The notes beneath the pieces are model-generated. The model saw nothing but the letters and a program-made list of their open reading frames with translations. It was not told the DNA's origin and ran no database searches. Made by a program: the position numbers and the translations under genes. Positions 20,338 to 30,983 of a stretch of 64,000 nucleotides of DNA are shown here, one piece after another (position 1 is the first letter of the stretch; every line of letters begins with the position of its first letter). The stretch comes from Bacteroidetes bacterium RIFCSPLOWO2_12_FULL_35_15 (GTDB lineage: Bacteria; Bacteroidota; Bacteroidia; 2-12-FULL-35-15): positions 1-64,000 of the forward strand of contig MEPB01000052.1 in the NCBI GenBank assembly GCA_001769385.1, given 5' to 3'.

Positions 20338-21441
20338 ATGATAGCAAAGAAAGCATTTAATGATGAAATAAAGAGAATTGAGGGCGAAATAGCTCAAGTT
20401 CAGAGATTAGATGCTGTTAACTCTGGGTTACAAGCGTTTAATTGGGTATTTCTTCATCCATATAGCCAAGGGGGCGATATTGGAGTATTAAGTAGGTTTT
20501 TAAAATCCGAAAATGCTGAAGAAAAAATATTATCCTTTTTTGCTTATAAGTTTTTAGATTTGAGAAATACGATTCATCTAATAGATGGTTTTTATAGAAA
20601 AAGACCTTTCTTGAAAGATTATGCTGATTCAATTGAAGAATCTGTATTGCTTTGTTTACAAAAAGACTTTAGAGGTGCAATAACCATTTTATTACCTGTA
20701 ATAGAAGGCACACTTAGAAAATATTTAGTGGACAAAAGGGGCGAACACAAAAAAAAAGAAACGGATATTTCCAAACTTTTAAATTCTATAGAGGATTTAA
20801 AAGAGGATTATATTGAGCTGCAAAAAAAATATTTAAAAAACAGGTTTGATTATTTAGTTATTTCAAATAACTATTTTGATATAAACCAAGAAGAAGCAAT
20901 TTTAAATAAGAATAAACAATATTTCGACTTATGGATGAAACAGCTAAAGAGTTATTTAAAAAACAACCTATATAAAAACACAAGGGAGGTTGAGGCAACT
21001 GATAAACTTAATAGGCATCTAATTTTCCATGCTCTTGAAGATAATATTGAATTTACTTTTGGGAACTATTTAAGGTTGTTCAATTGTCTTAGTTATTTAA
21101 GTTGGGTCATTGGGATGACAAATGAGGGGTGCTCTGTATTATCTCAAGCAAACGAACAGGATGTAATGGATAAGTGGGCAGATTATCTTAAAATTTTGGT
21201 AATTTCCGAAGCGTTGAATGAAACTAAGGTGAGCATATACAAAAAGGAAATTGTAAGCTTTAAAAAATATTTACCAAAGCAATATTTACCATTTATTGAG
21301 CAGCCAGAAACAAGGATTAAAAAGATACTTGAGGACTATAACTTCTTAAAGGGATTTGAAAAATCAAAGATAAATAGTATTCCAAAACTTTTTAAAGGGA
21401 TTCTTTTTTTTAATAGTATAAGAAGGGCACCTAAAAGTTAG
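20338..21441 (+). CDS. Hypothetical protein
   Basis: 367-aa ORF. Confidence 0.7.
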   Translation: MIAKKAFNDEIKRIEGEIAQVQRLDAVNSGLQAFNWVFLHPYSQGGDIGVLSRFLKSENAEEKILSFFAYKFLDLRNTIHLIDGFYRKRPFLKDYADSIEESVLLCLQKDFRGAITILLPVIEGTLRKYLVDKRGEHKKKETDISKLLNSIEDLKEDYIELQKKYLKNRFDYLVISNNYFDINQEEAILNKNKQYFDLWMKQLKSYLKNNLYKNTREVEATDKLNRHLIFHALEDNIEFTFGNYLRLFNCLSYLSWVIGMTNEGCSVLSQANEQDVMDKWADYLKILVISEALNETKVSIYKKEIVSFKKYLPKQYLPFIEQPETRIKKILEDYNFLKGFEKSKINSIPKLFKGILFFNSIRRAPKS

Positions 21442-21486
21442 TTCTGAATAATTTTTAATATATCACCCTTAGCATTTCAACACCTT

Positions 21487-21621
21487 ACTTTCACTTAGGT
21501 TAATAATAATAAGAAAGTGAAGTATATTCTTATTACCAACATAATAATACTGCTTTAAACTGTTGATTGCCAATCAGTGGAGCTTTTTCTGCTTCTTTCA
21601 CTATGTACAATAAGTGAAAGT
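21487..21621. repeat. 11-bp perfect inverted repeat upstream of the short recombinase
   Basis: ACTTTCACTTA 21487-21497 / TAAGTGAAAGT 21611-21621, with further half sites AAAGTGAAGT (21514) and CTTTCACT (21595). Confidence 0.7.
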
Positions 21622-21675
21622 AAATACCGGAATTAGTAGATTAGCTAAAATGCTAATCATTAATAGGTAACTCCA

Positions 21676-22263
21676 ATGAGCTTAAAGAATACGAAGACTA
21701 CAACCAGTGGGTTAGACTGGAACTCCATGTTAGGTTTGCTTGTTCGTCTGAAACAAGAAAAAAATTACAGAGCATATTTATTAATTGCGACCGGATGTTA
21801 TTTCGGTTTGCGGATAGGCGATCTGCTAAATTTGAAATGGGTTGATCTGTTTGAAAAAGATGAATTCATTTTAGTGGAACAAAAAACAAATAAGAAAAGA
21901 AAAATAACAATCAATTCATTTGTGAAGGATGCGTTGTCATTTGTTGCAGAAATAAATACTACTTCCGGCAAGTTTGATATGAGTGGTCACTTATTTCAGA
22001 ATAGACAAGGTAATAAGATCACAGTACAATTCGCTAATCTAATGTTGCATGATGTCTTTACAAGATTCAATGTTCGAGTGCAGAATGGCTCTACTCATAC
22101 CTTGCGTAAGACCTTTGGTAAACGTGTTTGGGAGATGGATAATAAATCAGAGCGCTCATTGGTATATTTGTCAGAGATGTTTTCTCACAGCAGTATTGCT
22201 ACAACTAAAAAATATATTGGTGTTACAGAAAAGCAAATATCGGAGGTTTATTTGAAGTTGTAG
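21676..22263 (+). CDS. Short tyrosine recombinase (catalytic domain only)
   Basis: 195 aa: 'ATGCYFGLRIGDLLNLKW', 'THTLRKTFGKRVW', 'MFSHSSIATTKKYIGV'. Confidence 0.85.
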   Translation: MSLKNTKTTTSGLDWNSMLGLLVRLKQEKNYRAYLLIATGCYFGLRIGDLLNLKWVDLFEKDEFILVEQKTNKKRKITINSFVKDALSFVAEINTTSGKFDMSGHLFQNRQGNKITVQFANLMLHDVFTRFNVRVQNGSTHTLRKTFGKRVWEMDNKSERSLVYLSEMFSHSSIATTKKYIGVTEKQISEVYLKL

Positions 22264-22297
22264 ATTGCGCTAATAAGTGTAATTATAGTGACGACTA

Positions 22298-23014
22298 TTA
22301 TTTCCAACCATGTTTTTCCCTATATTCTTTTCCCAACCTTTTAAGTTTCGAATCGTTATTTTTTAATTCTTGAGCGTATATTTTCTGTAACAGTAAATTA
22401 TGTATGAATATCTCCTGAAAAGATAAAGTAGCATAAGTCAGATTAGACACGGAATACTTTTTACGTCCATCGAATGTATCTTCAGATAACAATTTGTTTT
22501 CAATGAGTGTAAGTTCTTGTAAATATTCATCGGGTAAATATTCATGAAAGAAATAGATGCTCCTAATTAGATTAATTAATTTCCCCTGTAAAGATTGTAA
22601 GTAGATATGCCAATTTTCATAATAATAACCATCTGATTCAATCTGCAAATCAGGATTTATTTCTTTCAGCGTATTGTTTAATTCATTGAAATCAGGCGTT
22701 TCATAATTAAAATTATTTGTCGGTTTGTATATGTTATTATACAATTGTAATATTAAAGAATTTATCAGATCTGTTTTTTTTATAACACTCCATAAAGCAA
22801 GAGTTTTTTTTCTTTCCCTTAATAAATATATTGCAATCCAATAAAATATTATGGATGCAATTAATGAATAGGATATAAATTTAATTATTTGTCCAAACTT
22901 GGTTATACATACACAAAAGTGGGAATCTATAAAATCAGCCGGAAAGAATTCTCCAACAATAATAATGAGTGCACTTATAATGAATAAGTACGTTATTAAT
23001 TTATCAATCTTCAT
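22298..23014 (-). CDS. Hypothetical membrane protein
   Basis: Two N-terminal hydrophobic segments. Confidence 0.65.
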   Translation of the reverse strand: MKIDKLITYLFIISALIIIVGEFFPADFIDSHFCVCITKFGQIIKFISYSLIASIIFYWIAIYLLRERKKTLALWSVIKKTDLINSLILQLYNNIYKPTNNFNYETPDFNELNNTLKEINPDLQIESDGYYYENWHIYLQSLQGKLINLIRSIYFFHEYLPDEYLQELTLIENKLLSEDTFDGRKKYSVSNLTYATLSFQEIFIHNLLLQKIYAQELKNNDSKLKRLGKEYREKHGWK

Positions 23015-23034
23015 TTTTTTGTTCTTAGTTAAAT

Positions 23035-23325
23035 TTATATCATTTTACTTAATTGAAATAGTATTGAAGAAATTTTATTTCTACAGTGAACAGTTAAAAC
23101 ATCAGCATCCTTTAAAATGTTTTTTGATAAATTTTCTATTTCGTTATCTAACTCCAAAATAAGTTCATTGTACTTTTTTTTGTTTTTAACATTTAATGAG
23201 ATGATTATAATTTTAGCGGCTTTAGCTGAAACATATATTTCATTGTTTGAATATTTTGTATTACAATTATTATTTTCAATTTTAGTATAGAACTCTAATA
23301 ATTCTTTCTTTGGGGATTTTTTCAT
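23035..23325 (-). CDS. Hypothetical protein
   Basis: 96-aa ORF in same direction as neighbours. Confidence 0.45.
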   Translation of the reverse strand: MKKSPKKELLEFYTKIENNNCNTKYSNNEIYVSAKAAKIIIISLNVKNKKKYNELILELDNEIENLSKNILKDADVLTVHCRNKISSILFQLSKMI

Positions 23326-23506
23326 TTGTTATCGTTATAATTTATTTAACCTTTCATGATCTTAACTGCACTATATTATTCATAAGCACATTACATCTTT
23401 AATATAGGTTTCCTTTAAAAAATAGCTGCAAATGGTGAAGAAGTCCCTATATACTTGCTCGTAACAAGAGATAATTCTATTGAATTCGTTGGCTTTCATA
23501 TCTCAA

Positions 23507-24409
23507 TCAGTTGATTAAGTTGTAAAGTAAATTTTCATCTGTCAATAAAATTTTCTGTTCTTCAATAATACTGTTAGTTTGAATTAATGTTGTTGCAATT
23601 TTTTTTTCTACTTCATTAAGGTGATGTAAAATGTTGTTGTTCCCCCATTTGCTGCAATGGTGTTTTACTTCATCCTGTTTCTCCATTAGCGATTCATAGC
23701 TTGTTGGAATTAAAGCGGTCAAAGTTGGAAAATAATTTTGTTGGACATGAATATAAATATTTAGTCCTTCGAAATCCCAGTCAAATAGATAGAAAATTGG
23801 TTGTTTCGGTTTAGGAATAAATTGGAGTTGATTTGTATTTCGCCCACCTGCATACCAAAATTCAATGAATTTATGCCTTGGAGCTCGTAGCCTGTTTTTG
23901 TTTTCGCAAAGTATGATAAATCGTGTTTCGTCTTTGGGGTAAAGTATTGAAATAAATTGTTGGTCTTTGCTGTTTTCTGCGAATTCATCGATCTTCAAGA
24001 TTATTTTTATAGCGTTTGAAAGGTTGCTGTTTGTCTGCGTATGTTTTGAACTTTTGAAATACTTTGCCAGGATTTCTTGTAATGTGAGGTTGTTAGGCTT
24101 TTCACAATCAATTAAAATTAGGTTGTCTAAATCGCCAATAGAGTAATGGGTTTCAATATTCGTAATTTGATATTGCTTAATGAATGAATCGTATTTCTGA
24201 AAAGCAGGAAGTATTTCTTCAAAATAATATTCATCAAACTTTTTTGTCTTGGTGAATTTGGTAATGCTCCTTTCTGCTACTGCAATGCAATTCCTTTCTA
24301 AAAGATAAATCACTAATTTTTCTTTCTCATAATTCTTTGGCAGAACCTTTTTGTTAAAAAGGTTCACTAAATATTTTAAGACTTTGTATGGCGTTTCTAT
24401 TGGAATCAT
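23507..24409 (-). CDS. jetD: Wadjet protein JetD (DUF2220/Toprim-like nuclease subunit)
   Basis: 'ILCENKNRLRAPRHKFIEFWYAGGRN' and 'PIFYLFDWDFEGLNIY' (Toprim DxD); overlaps jetC by 4 nt. Confidence 0.85.
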   Translation of the reverse strand: MIPIETPYKVLKYLVNLFNKKVLPKNYEKEKLVIYLLERNCIAVAERSITKFTKTKKFDEYYFEEILPAFQKYDSFIKQYQITNIETHYSIGDLDNLILIDCEKPNNLTLQEILAKYFKSSKHTQTNSNLSNAIKIILKIDEFAENSKDQQFISILYPKDETRFIILCENKNRLRAPRHKFIEFWYAGGRNTNQLQFIPKPKQPIFYLFDWDFEGLNIYIHVQQNYFPTLTALIPTSYESLMEKQDEVKHHCSKWGNNNILHHLNEVEKKIATTLIQTNSIIEEQKILLTDENLLYNLIN

Positions 24410-27400
24410 TTGGCTGTTTGCTCTAAACTAAAAACTGAATCGGCAAAGTGTGTTTCAATATCACTAATCAAATCATCTTTAGAAAAACACGCTTGTATGC
24501 CTTCGTTATATTCAAAAAGTTTTTCATCTGAATTTTTAATGAACTCATAGTAAATTTGTTTCCCATTCTCAAAAGTCAAATCATTTGCTGTAATTGTCAT
24601 AGTGAAAATCTGATAGTCTAATCTTTGTGCAATGTCGTAAAGCATATCAAAATTTTCTCCTAATCCCGCCACTTCATCAATCGGCAAAATTCTAATTCCG
24701 GGTTCAATCTTTTCGATACCACTTTTTGTTTTGCCCTCTACAATTGAAAGTTTTGCAATACATAATAAAGCAAGCATTCCATAATTTTGTCCCGAACTGC
24801 CTGGATTCTTTTCATCATTAGGGTCAACAATTTTTGCCGAGGCATCATAATAATTAAAAGGGTTTAGAATTTCATTTGCTTTTGGTTCAATTTTACTTGG
24901 GCAATATTTTTTGAAATTTAATACAAGTAAATCTTGTGCGCTAATTTTTGATTCTTCACCAAATAAATTTGCTGTAAAATTAGAATCTTCAATATCTCTA
25001 CTTAATGAATCTATCCACTTTAAATTATAATCGGATGAATATTTCCATTCCAATAATACTTTGTTATAAGTTGCTAATTTAAAGTCTTTGAGTAAGGCTT
25101 TTACTGTATCTAAAAAGCTAGTTTGTTGTTGAACAATTCTTTTTAAGTCTTTAACTGTGTTATATATTTTTGTGGCTTCTTCTTTGTTTAATTCTTTTAT
25201 TTGTTGATTAAGTCTTGCCAATTTGCTTTCAATATCTGTTTCTAAAGAATCTTCAGGGTTTTCCTTATTAGTTATTATTTCGTGTGGAATCAATTCAAGA
25301 ATCAAAGAATTCAACTCGTAATTATGTTTTTTTATTGTTGGATTATCTTTTAATTCTTCATCAAAAGAACTAAGAACGCTGTCATATTCTGTTTCATAAG
25401 ATAATTTAGTACTACTTTCTTTTGCCTTAATACCTTTGTCACCATTTAGCATATCTTCTGTTACTAGTTCTAAAATGCTATCAGGAATAAACTCTTTTTG
25501 AAAATGTTTTTGAAAATCTTTTGCTTTACTTGCATATTGTTGTTTGAGGATTGGAATTATAATTTTAATGCTTTCTATCTCTCCTATCTCTTTTCCTTTT
25601 TCTTCTCTTAAATCACTGTACTTATCTGAAAGAGTTTTTATTTCATTTTCCGATTTATATTTTGCTTTAAGTTTTTGAATTATGTCATTTTGATTGCTTC
25701 TAGATGGATTTGTTATAATTTCTTTTCCATTTTTGAAAGGCACATCAATACTTAATTTCCACGAAGCAGTATTTGCTTCTAAAGTAATTTTTTCTTGTAT
25801 TAGAATAATTCTCTTTTTAATGCTCTTTTGAAATTCATTCCTTATTGTTTTAGCTTGGGTTAAAGCATTCTCTTTTATCGTTACGTTTGAATCTTTTGTT
25901 GTATTGCTTGTAATTTTCAAATTAAACTGTTCGGAATATTTGCCTAAAGCGATTGGATAAAGCACTTTTACTTTTTCATTTGCGGACTGTTTTTCATCTA
26001 CTAGAAAAACATTAATTTTTTCTTCCAGTTGTTCTTTGGTAAGTTTCAAACTTACATCTTCTGAAACTCTTTGAATTTCATCTTTGTTTTTATAAGCATT
26101 CAAATGTTCTTCGGAAAAACTAAATTGATGAGAGAAAAGTTTATCAAGTTTTTCAATTGTTTCTAACTCTTTGTTTAGCTTGTCTATTTCTTTTTGATAA
26201 TCTGCACCGATTCGCTCTATCTCTGCTTTTAGTTTTTTAGGATTGCCAAAAATATAGGTTTCTCTTTTTGGGATATGGTAATGCAAACCCGAAAGGTTAA
26301 TAATAAAGCCTGTTTCAATTGATTGAATATTACTTAATGAATTAATAAACTCTTTTGGATTTGGAATGTAATGTTCTTTTTTATCAAACTTTGTTGGTTT
26401 AGTTGCGAAATGAAACAAAACAGATTCCTGTAATTGATTTAATTCTATTCCTTCTTTTACTGCCCAACCTGCAAATGAATCTGCGTTTTGTGTTTTAATA
26501 ATGTCTTGCAGTTTTTTTATTTCTTCAATCTCTGGTTCAATTTGGTTTCTTCTTTTAGCATAGAACTCAATTGCATTTTTAAATGATTTAGAATATTCGG
26601 AATTTTCAAAGTCAGTTGTAAGTTTTTCTTTTAATAGGAAATTATTAAATGATTGAAGTTTTTCTTTTTGAAGAGCAAACTTGTTTTGCATTTCAAAAGC
26701 TGTCTTGATGTTCTCAATCGTAGAATATTTTCCTAACCATTTTTCAACCTGTTCAATTTTTGTTTTCTTTTCGTCTAACTCTTTGTATGGCTTTTCAAGT
26801 TCTATAATTACCTTATCTAAAGTTTCTAATAATTTATTTATCTCATCAATTTTTAATTTCGCGCCTTTATATTTTTTCTTTTCTTCTTTTAATTTTAAAA
26901 GAAAATTATCTATTTCAACCTTTATTGTGCCTGATTCTATTTCGTTTTTACGTTCACTTAAAATAATAAGTTCAAGTTCTGTTTGGAAGTACTGCTCTGT
27001 AGCGTCTTTATGTTGTTTTTCTTTTTGCTGATGCTGTTGAAAAAAATGTGCAGTTTCTTTCGTTAATCGTTCTTCGTGTGCAATAACTTTTGCTTTCTTT
27101 AGTTGAAGCAATTTAGCCATTGCAGTTCTTTTTTTTGACAAAGCACTTTGTGTTTTAAAATCTGCTTCATACTTGCGGTGGTCATCTTCAATTGATTTAG
27201 ATTGCTCCTTGAATTTCTTTTCAATTTCATCATCATAATGGAATAAGAATTTTTTAAATGGATTTCCTTCTGTTGCAATTTCCTTTCCTCTTGAAAGTGT
27301 TTGAAGGGAATGAGCGTACTGCTTTTGTAAATTTTCATCATCACTTAAATCAAGATGTAAAATATTGTTTTCTTTTAAAAGTTTATGGTAAGCAGATGTT

Positions 27401-27933
27401 TTACGGTAAAAACTTGTCAAGTAGATTTGTTGCTTGTCAAATTTATGTTGAAAATTTTCAATTTTCAACATTTCCTCATTTTCTATAAAATCTTTGAAAC
27501 GAATTATTTTTTCAAGGGGTTTGAATTTAGGATTGTTTTCTGCATCGAGTCCCATTTGCCCTTGAATGATGAAAGGAGTTAATTGTTTTGGTGCTCTTTT
27601 AATCACTACTCCTATCACAATAAATTTTCCTTTCTCAATTTCAATATTCATAAAGGCATAAGCAAAAGCACATTTCTTTAATGGCAGTTCGTTATATTCT
27701 CTAGGGTCATTTGAAGGTGTTGCAGACTTGTAATATTTACCTCCTGTTAAAATTAGTTGTGGTAAATCTGCTGCAATAAGGGATTTCCCTGTACCACTTT
27801 GTCCTGTAAAATCTGTTCGTAAGGGGTGTACCAACAAATCGGTATTGTTATGATTTCTAATTCCAACTGTAGAAATGGAATAAATACGTGGATATTTTTT
27901 ACCTGTTAAATTCATTGTTGGAATATTATGCAT
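24406..27933 (-). CDS. jetC: Wadjet protein JetC (SMC-like ATPase)
   Basis: 1175 aa; Walker A 'GQSGTGKSLIAADL', long coiled coils, C-terminal 'GMLALLCIAKLSIVEGK...IRILPIDEVAGLGENFDML'. Confidence 0.9.
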   Translation of the reverse strand: MHNIPTMNLTGKKYPRIYSISTVGIRNHNNTDLLVHPLRTDFTGQSGTGKSLIAADLPQLILTGGKYYKSATPSNDPREYNELPLKKCAFAYAFMNIEIEKGKFIVIGVVIKRAPKQLTPFIIQGQMGLDAENNPKFKPLEKIIRFKDFIENEEMLKIENFQHKFDKQQIYLTSFYRKTSAYHKLLKENNILHLDLSDDENLQKQYAHSLQTLSRGKEIATEGNPFKKFLFHYDDEIEKKFKEQSKSIEDDHRKYEADFKTQSALSKKRTAMAKLLQLKKAKVIAHEERLTKETAHFFQQHQQKEKQHKDATEQYFQTELELIILSERKNEIESGTIKVEIDNFLLKLKEEKKKYKGAKLKIDEINKLLETLDKVIIELEKPYKELDEKKTKIEQVEKWLGKYSTIENIKTAFEMQNKFALQKEKLQSFNNFLLKEKLTTDFENSEYSKSFKNAIEFYAKRRNQIEPEIEEIKKLQDIIKTQNADSFAGWAVKEGIELNQLQESVLFHFATKPTKFDKKEHYIPNPKEFINSLSNIQSIETGFIINLSGLHYHIPKRETYIFGNPKKLKAEIERIGADYQKEIDKLNKELETIEKLDKLFSHQFSFSEEHLNAYKNKDEIQRVSEDVSLKLTKEQLEEKINVFLVDEKQSANEKVKVLYPIALGKYSEQFNLKITSNTTKDSNVTIKENALTQAKTIRNEFQKSIKKRIILIQEKITLEANTASWKLSIDVPFKNGKEIITNPSRSNQNDIIQKLKAKYKSENEIKTLSDKYSDLREEKGKEIGEIESIKIIIPILKQQYASKAKDFQKHFQKEFIPDSILELVTEDMLNGDKGIKAKESSTKLSYETEYDSVLSSFDEELKDNPTIKKHNYELNSLILELIPHEIITNKENPEDSLETDIESKLARLNQQIKELNKEEATKIYNTVKDLKRIVQQQTSFLDTVKALLKDFKLATYNKVLLEWKYSSDYNLKWIDSLSRDIEDSNFTANLFGEESKISAQDLLVLNFKKYCPSKIEPKANEILNPFNYYDASAKIVDPNDEKNPGSSGQNYGMLALLCIAKLSIVEGKTKSGIEKIEPGIRILPIDEVAGLGENFDMLYDIAQRLDYQIFTMTITANDLTFENGKQIYYEFIKNSDEKLFEYNEGIQACFSKDDLISDIETHFADSVFSLEQTAK

Positions 27934-28561
27934 TAGTAGTTCTTATTTCTTCTACATTATTTATTGCATCCTGATATATTAAAGCAACTCTTTCAAATGC
28001 TGGTAATAATTCAAACTGTTCACTGTCATCTTCAAGCAGGTGAATCCAACCTAATTTTTGTAATTCTTTTAAACTATCACTTACCCATTTCAAAAGTGTG
28101 GCTTGTGTTGGCATTGTATCCTCTTGCTCTTCTCCTAAAAATAATCTGTGAATGTGTGGTTTAATTTTACTATGATTATTTAATACCTCAACTAGTTCTT
28201 GTTTTGAAAGTGTTGTGGAAAATCTCTTTTCAATGCGATGAAGTGTGTAAAGAAAAATAGCAAAAAGGGTTTGTTTGGGTTTTAAACTTTCTTTTTGAAG
28301 TTTACTTTTTTGTTCTTCAAAATAATCAAGGTAATAAAACTTGCCATTGATGGATTGATAAACACAAAGTTTGGCTTGATACAACTTTTCATAAAAAGAA
28401 TACAATTCTTGAAAGTTATCTTCAAGGAAATGAAAATTCCGACTTTGTTGTTTATAGTCTTGTATGTGCATTCCTGAACGCAACTGAAAATCTGTGTCAG
28501 CAAAGCGGTCAACATTATGTTCCTTTAATTCAAGGAAGGTTTCTTTATCTTGATTTGCCAT
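27926..28561 (-). CDS. jetB: Wadjet protein JetB (MukE-like, DUF4194-like)
   Basis: 211 aa between JetA- and JetC-like ORFs with overlapping ends. Confidence 0.78.
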   Translation of the reverse strand: MANQDKETFLELKEHNVDRFADTDFQLRSGMHIQDYKQQSRNFHFLEDNFQELYSFYEKLYQAKLCVYQSINGKFYYLDYFEEQKSKLQKESLKPKQTLFAIFLYTLHRIEKRFSTTLSKQELVEVLNNHSKIKPHIHRLFLGEEQEDTMPTQATLLKWVSDSLKELQKLGWIHLLEDDSEQFELLPAFERVALIYQDAINNVEEIRTTNA

Positions 28562-29892
28562 ATTGCATTATTGGGATATTTGGGGTCAATTGAAAATTCT
28601 CTTGATGTTTCTACTCTGTATTTTTCTTGGCGCAATTTTTTTAGAATATGTTCTGTTCCTTTTATTGCAAGTTCTATATCATCCTCTGAATTAAGCATTT
28701 CATTATAAAAGGAGGAAAAGTCAATTTCATCTTTTAATTTTATTTGCTCTCTTAAATTTATTAGCCAACCTTCAATTTTTCTTGCCTGTTCTTGTCGCTT
28801 CCTGCTTTTCTGTGCTGCGGTTTCCATATTTTTTAAGTTCCGCCCTACTGATTCTATTTTCTGATTTTTAGAAATATTAAAGTTTTCGTAAAATTCTGGA
28901 AACAAAAAGCTATCGGGATTATGCTTAATAAAGGAAATGTTTTGAACGTTTTCAGGCAATGAAATTTCAGATGAATAAAATAAGTTGTCTTCTTTATCTG
29001 CTCTGTTTTGTATTTTCTCTGTTTCTGATTGTTCTAATAATTGATAAAAGAAAACTTCCAGTTTTCTGTCAAATGCTTTCTTTCCAATTATGTCATATAA
29101 ACTTCTTACTACCTGTTTTATTTTTGAAATGTTTTCCCCTGTTACTTCTAATTTGTATTTATAATGGTCTAGTGTTTCGTTCAAGCTATTTTTGATTTGA
29201 ATAAAATCAATATCGCTTAAATTATTCAAAGAAGTTTCGGCAAGAATTTCTGTAATTGCATCTAGTCCGTTAAAGGATTTAGTTAATTTTTTTCTTCCTT
29301 CGATTAATAATTCCATTTGTTGCAAGCAATGGTCAACTAATTCTTCATACTGTAACGTTTTGAATTTTTCATTCAAATCTTTTCTCAATTCTGCAATTTG
29401 AAATTCCATTGCGATTGTTTGCGTAGCAATTTCAGGTTTCAAAACCTTTAAAAATTGTGTGTCGTACCAAATTGTAAAATCCTCAACATTATCGCAACTA
29501 TTTCCAAGTGTTGTTTTAACGCTTTCTAAAATCTTCTCAATTTTTGAAGGATTTAACATAGGCTTCACTTTCTCAAAAAATAAATTGCAGAGTTGCAAAG
29601 AATAGTCCGTCAGGACTATTCTTTTGTCTTTATTTCTGTCAATAAATTGTTGCCTTAATAAATTTTGAAGGTGTTCTTCTACTTTTTTTCGTTGTTCTCT
29701 ATCGGTGTCGGTAGCTTCTTTGTAGTATTTTTTTATTAGTTCTTTAATTTCTATTTCGCTGTAAGATGTTTTGTCTTGGTTCTGCTTACCATCAATGAAT
29801 AAGGAAAATATTACTCTTGCATCTGTCCTGTTAGGAACAATATGTGTAAATTTTTCAGAGAAGATTTCTAATATTTTTTCTAAATTTTGCAT
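28525..29892 (-). CDS. jetA: Wadjet protein JetA (kleisin/MukF-like)
   Basis: 455-aa coiled-coil-rich ORF, first gene of the jet operon. Confidence 0.78.
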   Translation of the reverse strand: MQNLEKILEIFSEKFTHIVPNRTDARVIFSLFIDGKQNQDKTSYSEIEIKELIKKYYKEATDTDREQRKKVEEHLQNLLRQQFIDRNKDKRIVLTDYSLQLCNLFFEKVKPMLNPSKIEKILESVKTTLGNSCDNVEDFTIWYDTQFLKVLKPEIATQTIAMEFQIAELRKDLNEKFKTLQYEELVDHCLQQMELLIEGRKKLTKSFNGLDAITEILAETSLNNLSDIDFIQIKNSLNETLDHYKYKLEVTGENISKIKQVVRSLYDIIGKKAFDRKLEVFFYQLLEQSETEKIQNRADKEDNLFYSSEISLPENVQNISFIKHNPDSFLFPEFYENFNISKNQKIESVGRNLKNMETAAQKSRKRQEQARKIEGWLINLREQIKLKDEIDFSSFYNEMLNSEDDIELAIKGTEHILKKLRQEKYRVETSREFSIDPKYPNNAIWQIKIKKPSLN

Positions 29893-29952
29893 TAGTACAT
29901 AAATTTTAACTAAAGATTAGGCAAACTTAAGCTAACTCTTTGTCAATTACCG

Positions 29953-30849
29953 TCAAAACGTTTTGTTTTTTATTTTTTCATTAAGGAACGCCTTAAACTC
30001 TTTGGATTTAGTAACTTCAATTTGATCCATCATTCCCAACACAAACCGGCCAACACCGGAATAATCACAAACAACCCCGTCGAATATGTACCTATCACCT
30101 TTTTTAACAATATCTTTTTCTGACAGCGGGTATTCTTCAATTAAAAGGTTATACGCCATTAAGCTGAGTGAAAGAGTAATCGGAATATTTTTTGTACCAC
30201 TAATGCGAAAGACATCAATTTCATTTTGCTTATGTTTTTTTTGATGGTTCCATTTTTTGTTTGTTATAATTACTTCTTTAATCCTGGCTATCTTAAATGT
30301 TTTGGAAGATTTTGTTTCAGGGTCATAACCCCAAACATAGTTGTAATTTGAAGTGAAGTTAAACGGTTCGATAAAGCGATCTCTTATATTATCGCTGTTT
30401 GAAGAACGATAACCTTTTAAAATCACTTTTTCTTTATTTTTAATTGCCCCTTTCAATTTAATCACATTCTCAGAACTTTCCTTCTTGACAATTTTATTTA
30501 CTGCTTTATCAGAATCGAATAAAACATATAATTTCTCATACAGTTCGTTCTTGAATTTACTTTCATCATCAATTAAATGTATTGCTCTACTTAAGATATG
30601 TGCCTCCTCTTCTGAAAAGTGAATTAACTTACTTAGGTCTTTATAGTCAGGTGATTTTTTATCAATTCTAAAATACCCATTATTATTATCCAAAAGGAAA
30701 CCTGCATTCTTGAAAGTCGTGAGGTATCTGTAAATCGTTCTTCCTGAAGAATCAAAATCTTCTGCTAATTGCTTTACGCTATATGCGTAGCTACCTGAAA
30801 GTCGCATTAGAATTTCAAGCATTCGTTGGAATTTCGCTTGGTCATTCAT
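29953..30849 (-). CDS. HTH-WYL domain transcriptional regulator
   Basis: N-terminal HTH 'YSVKQLAEDFDSSGRTIYRYLTTFKNAGF', WYL-type 'RFIEPFNFTSNYNYVWGYDPETKSSKTFKIARIKEV'. Confidence 0.85.
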   Translation of the reverse strand: MNDQAKFQRMLEILMRLSGSYAYSVKQLAEDFDSSGRTIYRYLTTFKNAGFLLDNNNGYFRIDKKSPDYKDLSKLIHFSEEEAHILSRAIHLIDDESKFKNELYEKLYVLFDSDKAVNKIVKKESSENVIKLKGAIKNKEKVILKGYRSSNSDNIRDRFIEPFNFTSNYNYVWGYDPETKSSKTFKIARIKEVIITNKKWNHQKKHKQNEIDVFRISGTKNIPITLSLSLMAYNLLIEEYPLSEKDIVKKGDRYIFDGVVCDYSGVGRFVLGMMDQIEVTKSKEFKAFLNEKIKNKTF

Positions 30850-30934
30850 AAGATCACTATTTTATAATAAATGTAGTCTATTGACGGAAATTGTCAAAGA
30901 TAATTCAAGATTAATTTTACATTCATAAAAACAA

Positions 30935-30961
30935 GAAAGGAAGCAATATTTGCTTCCTTTC
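30935..30961 (-). terminator. Strong hairpin, terminator for 30984-31664(-)
   Basis: 12-bp stem GAAAGGAAGCAA-tat-TTGCTTCCTTTC, T-rich on minus strand side. Confidence 0.65.
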
Positions 30962-30983
30962 TCGATAAACCATGGCGTGGTTT

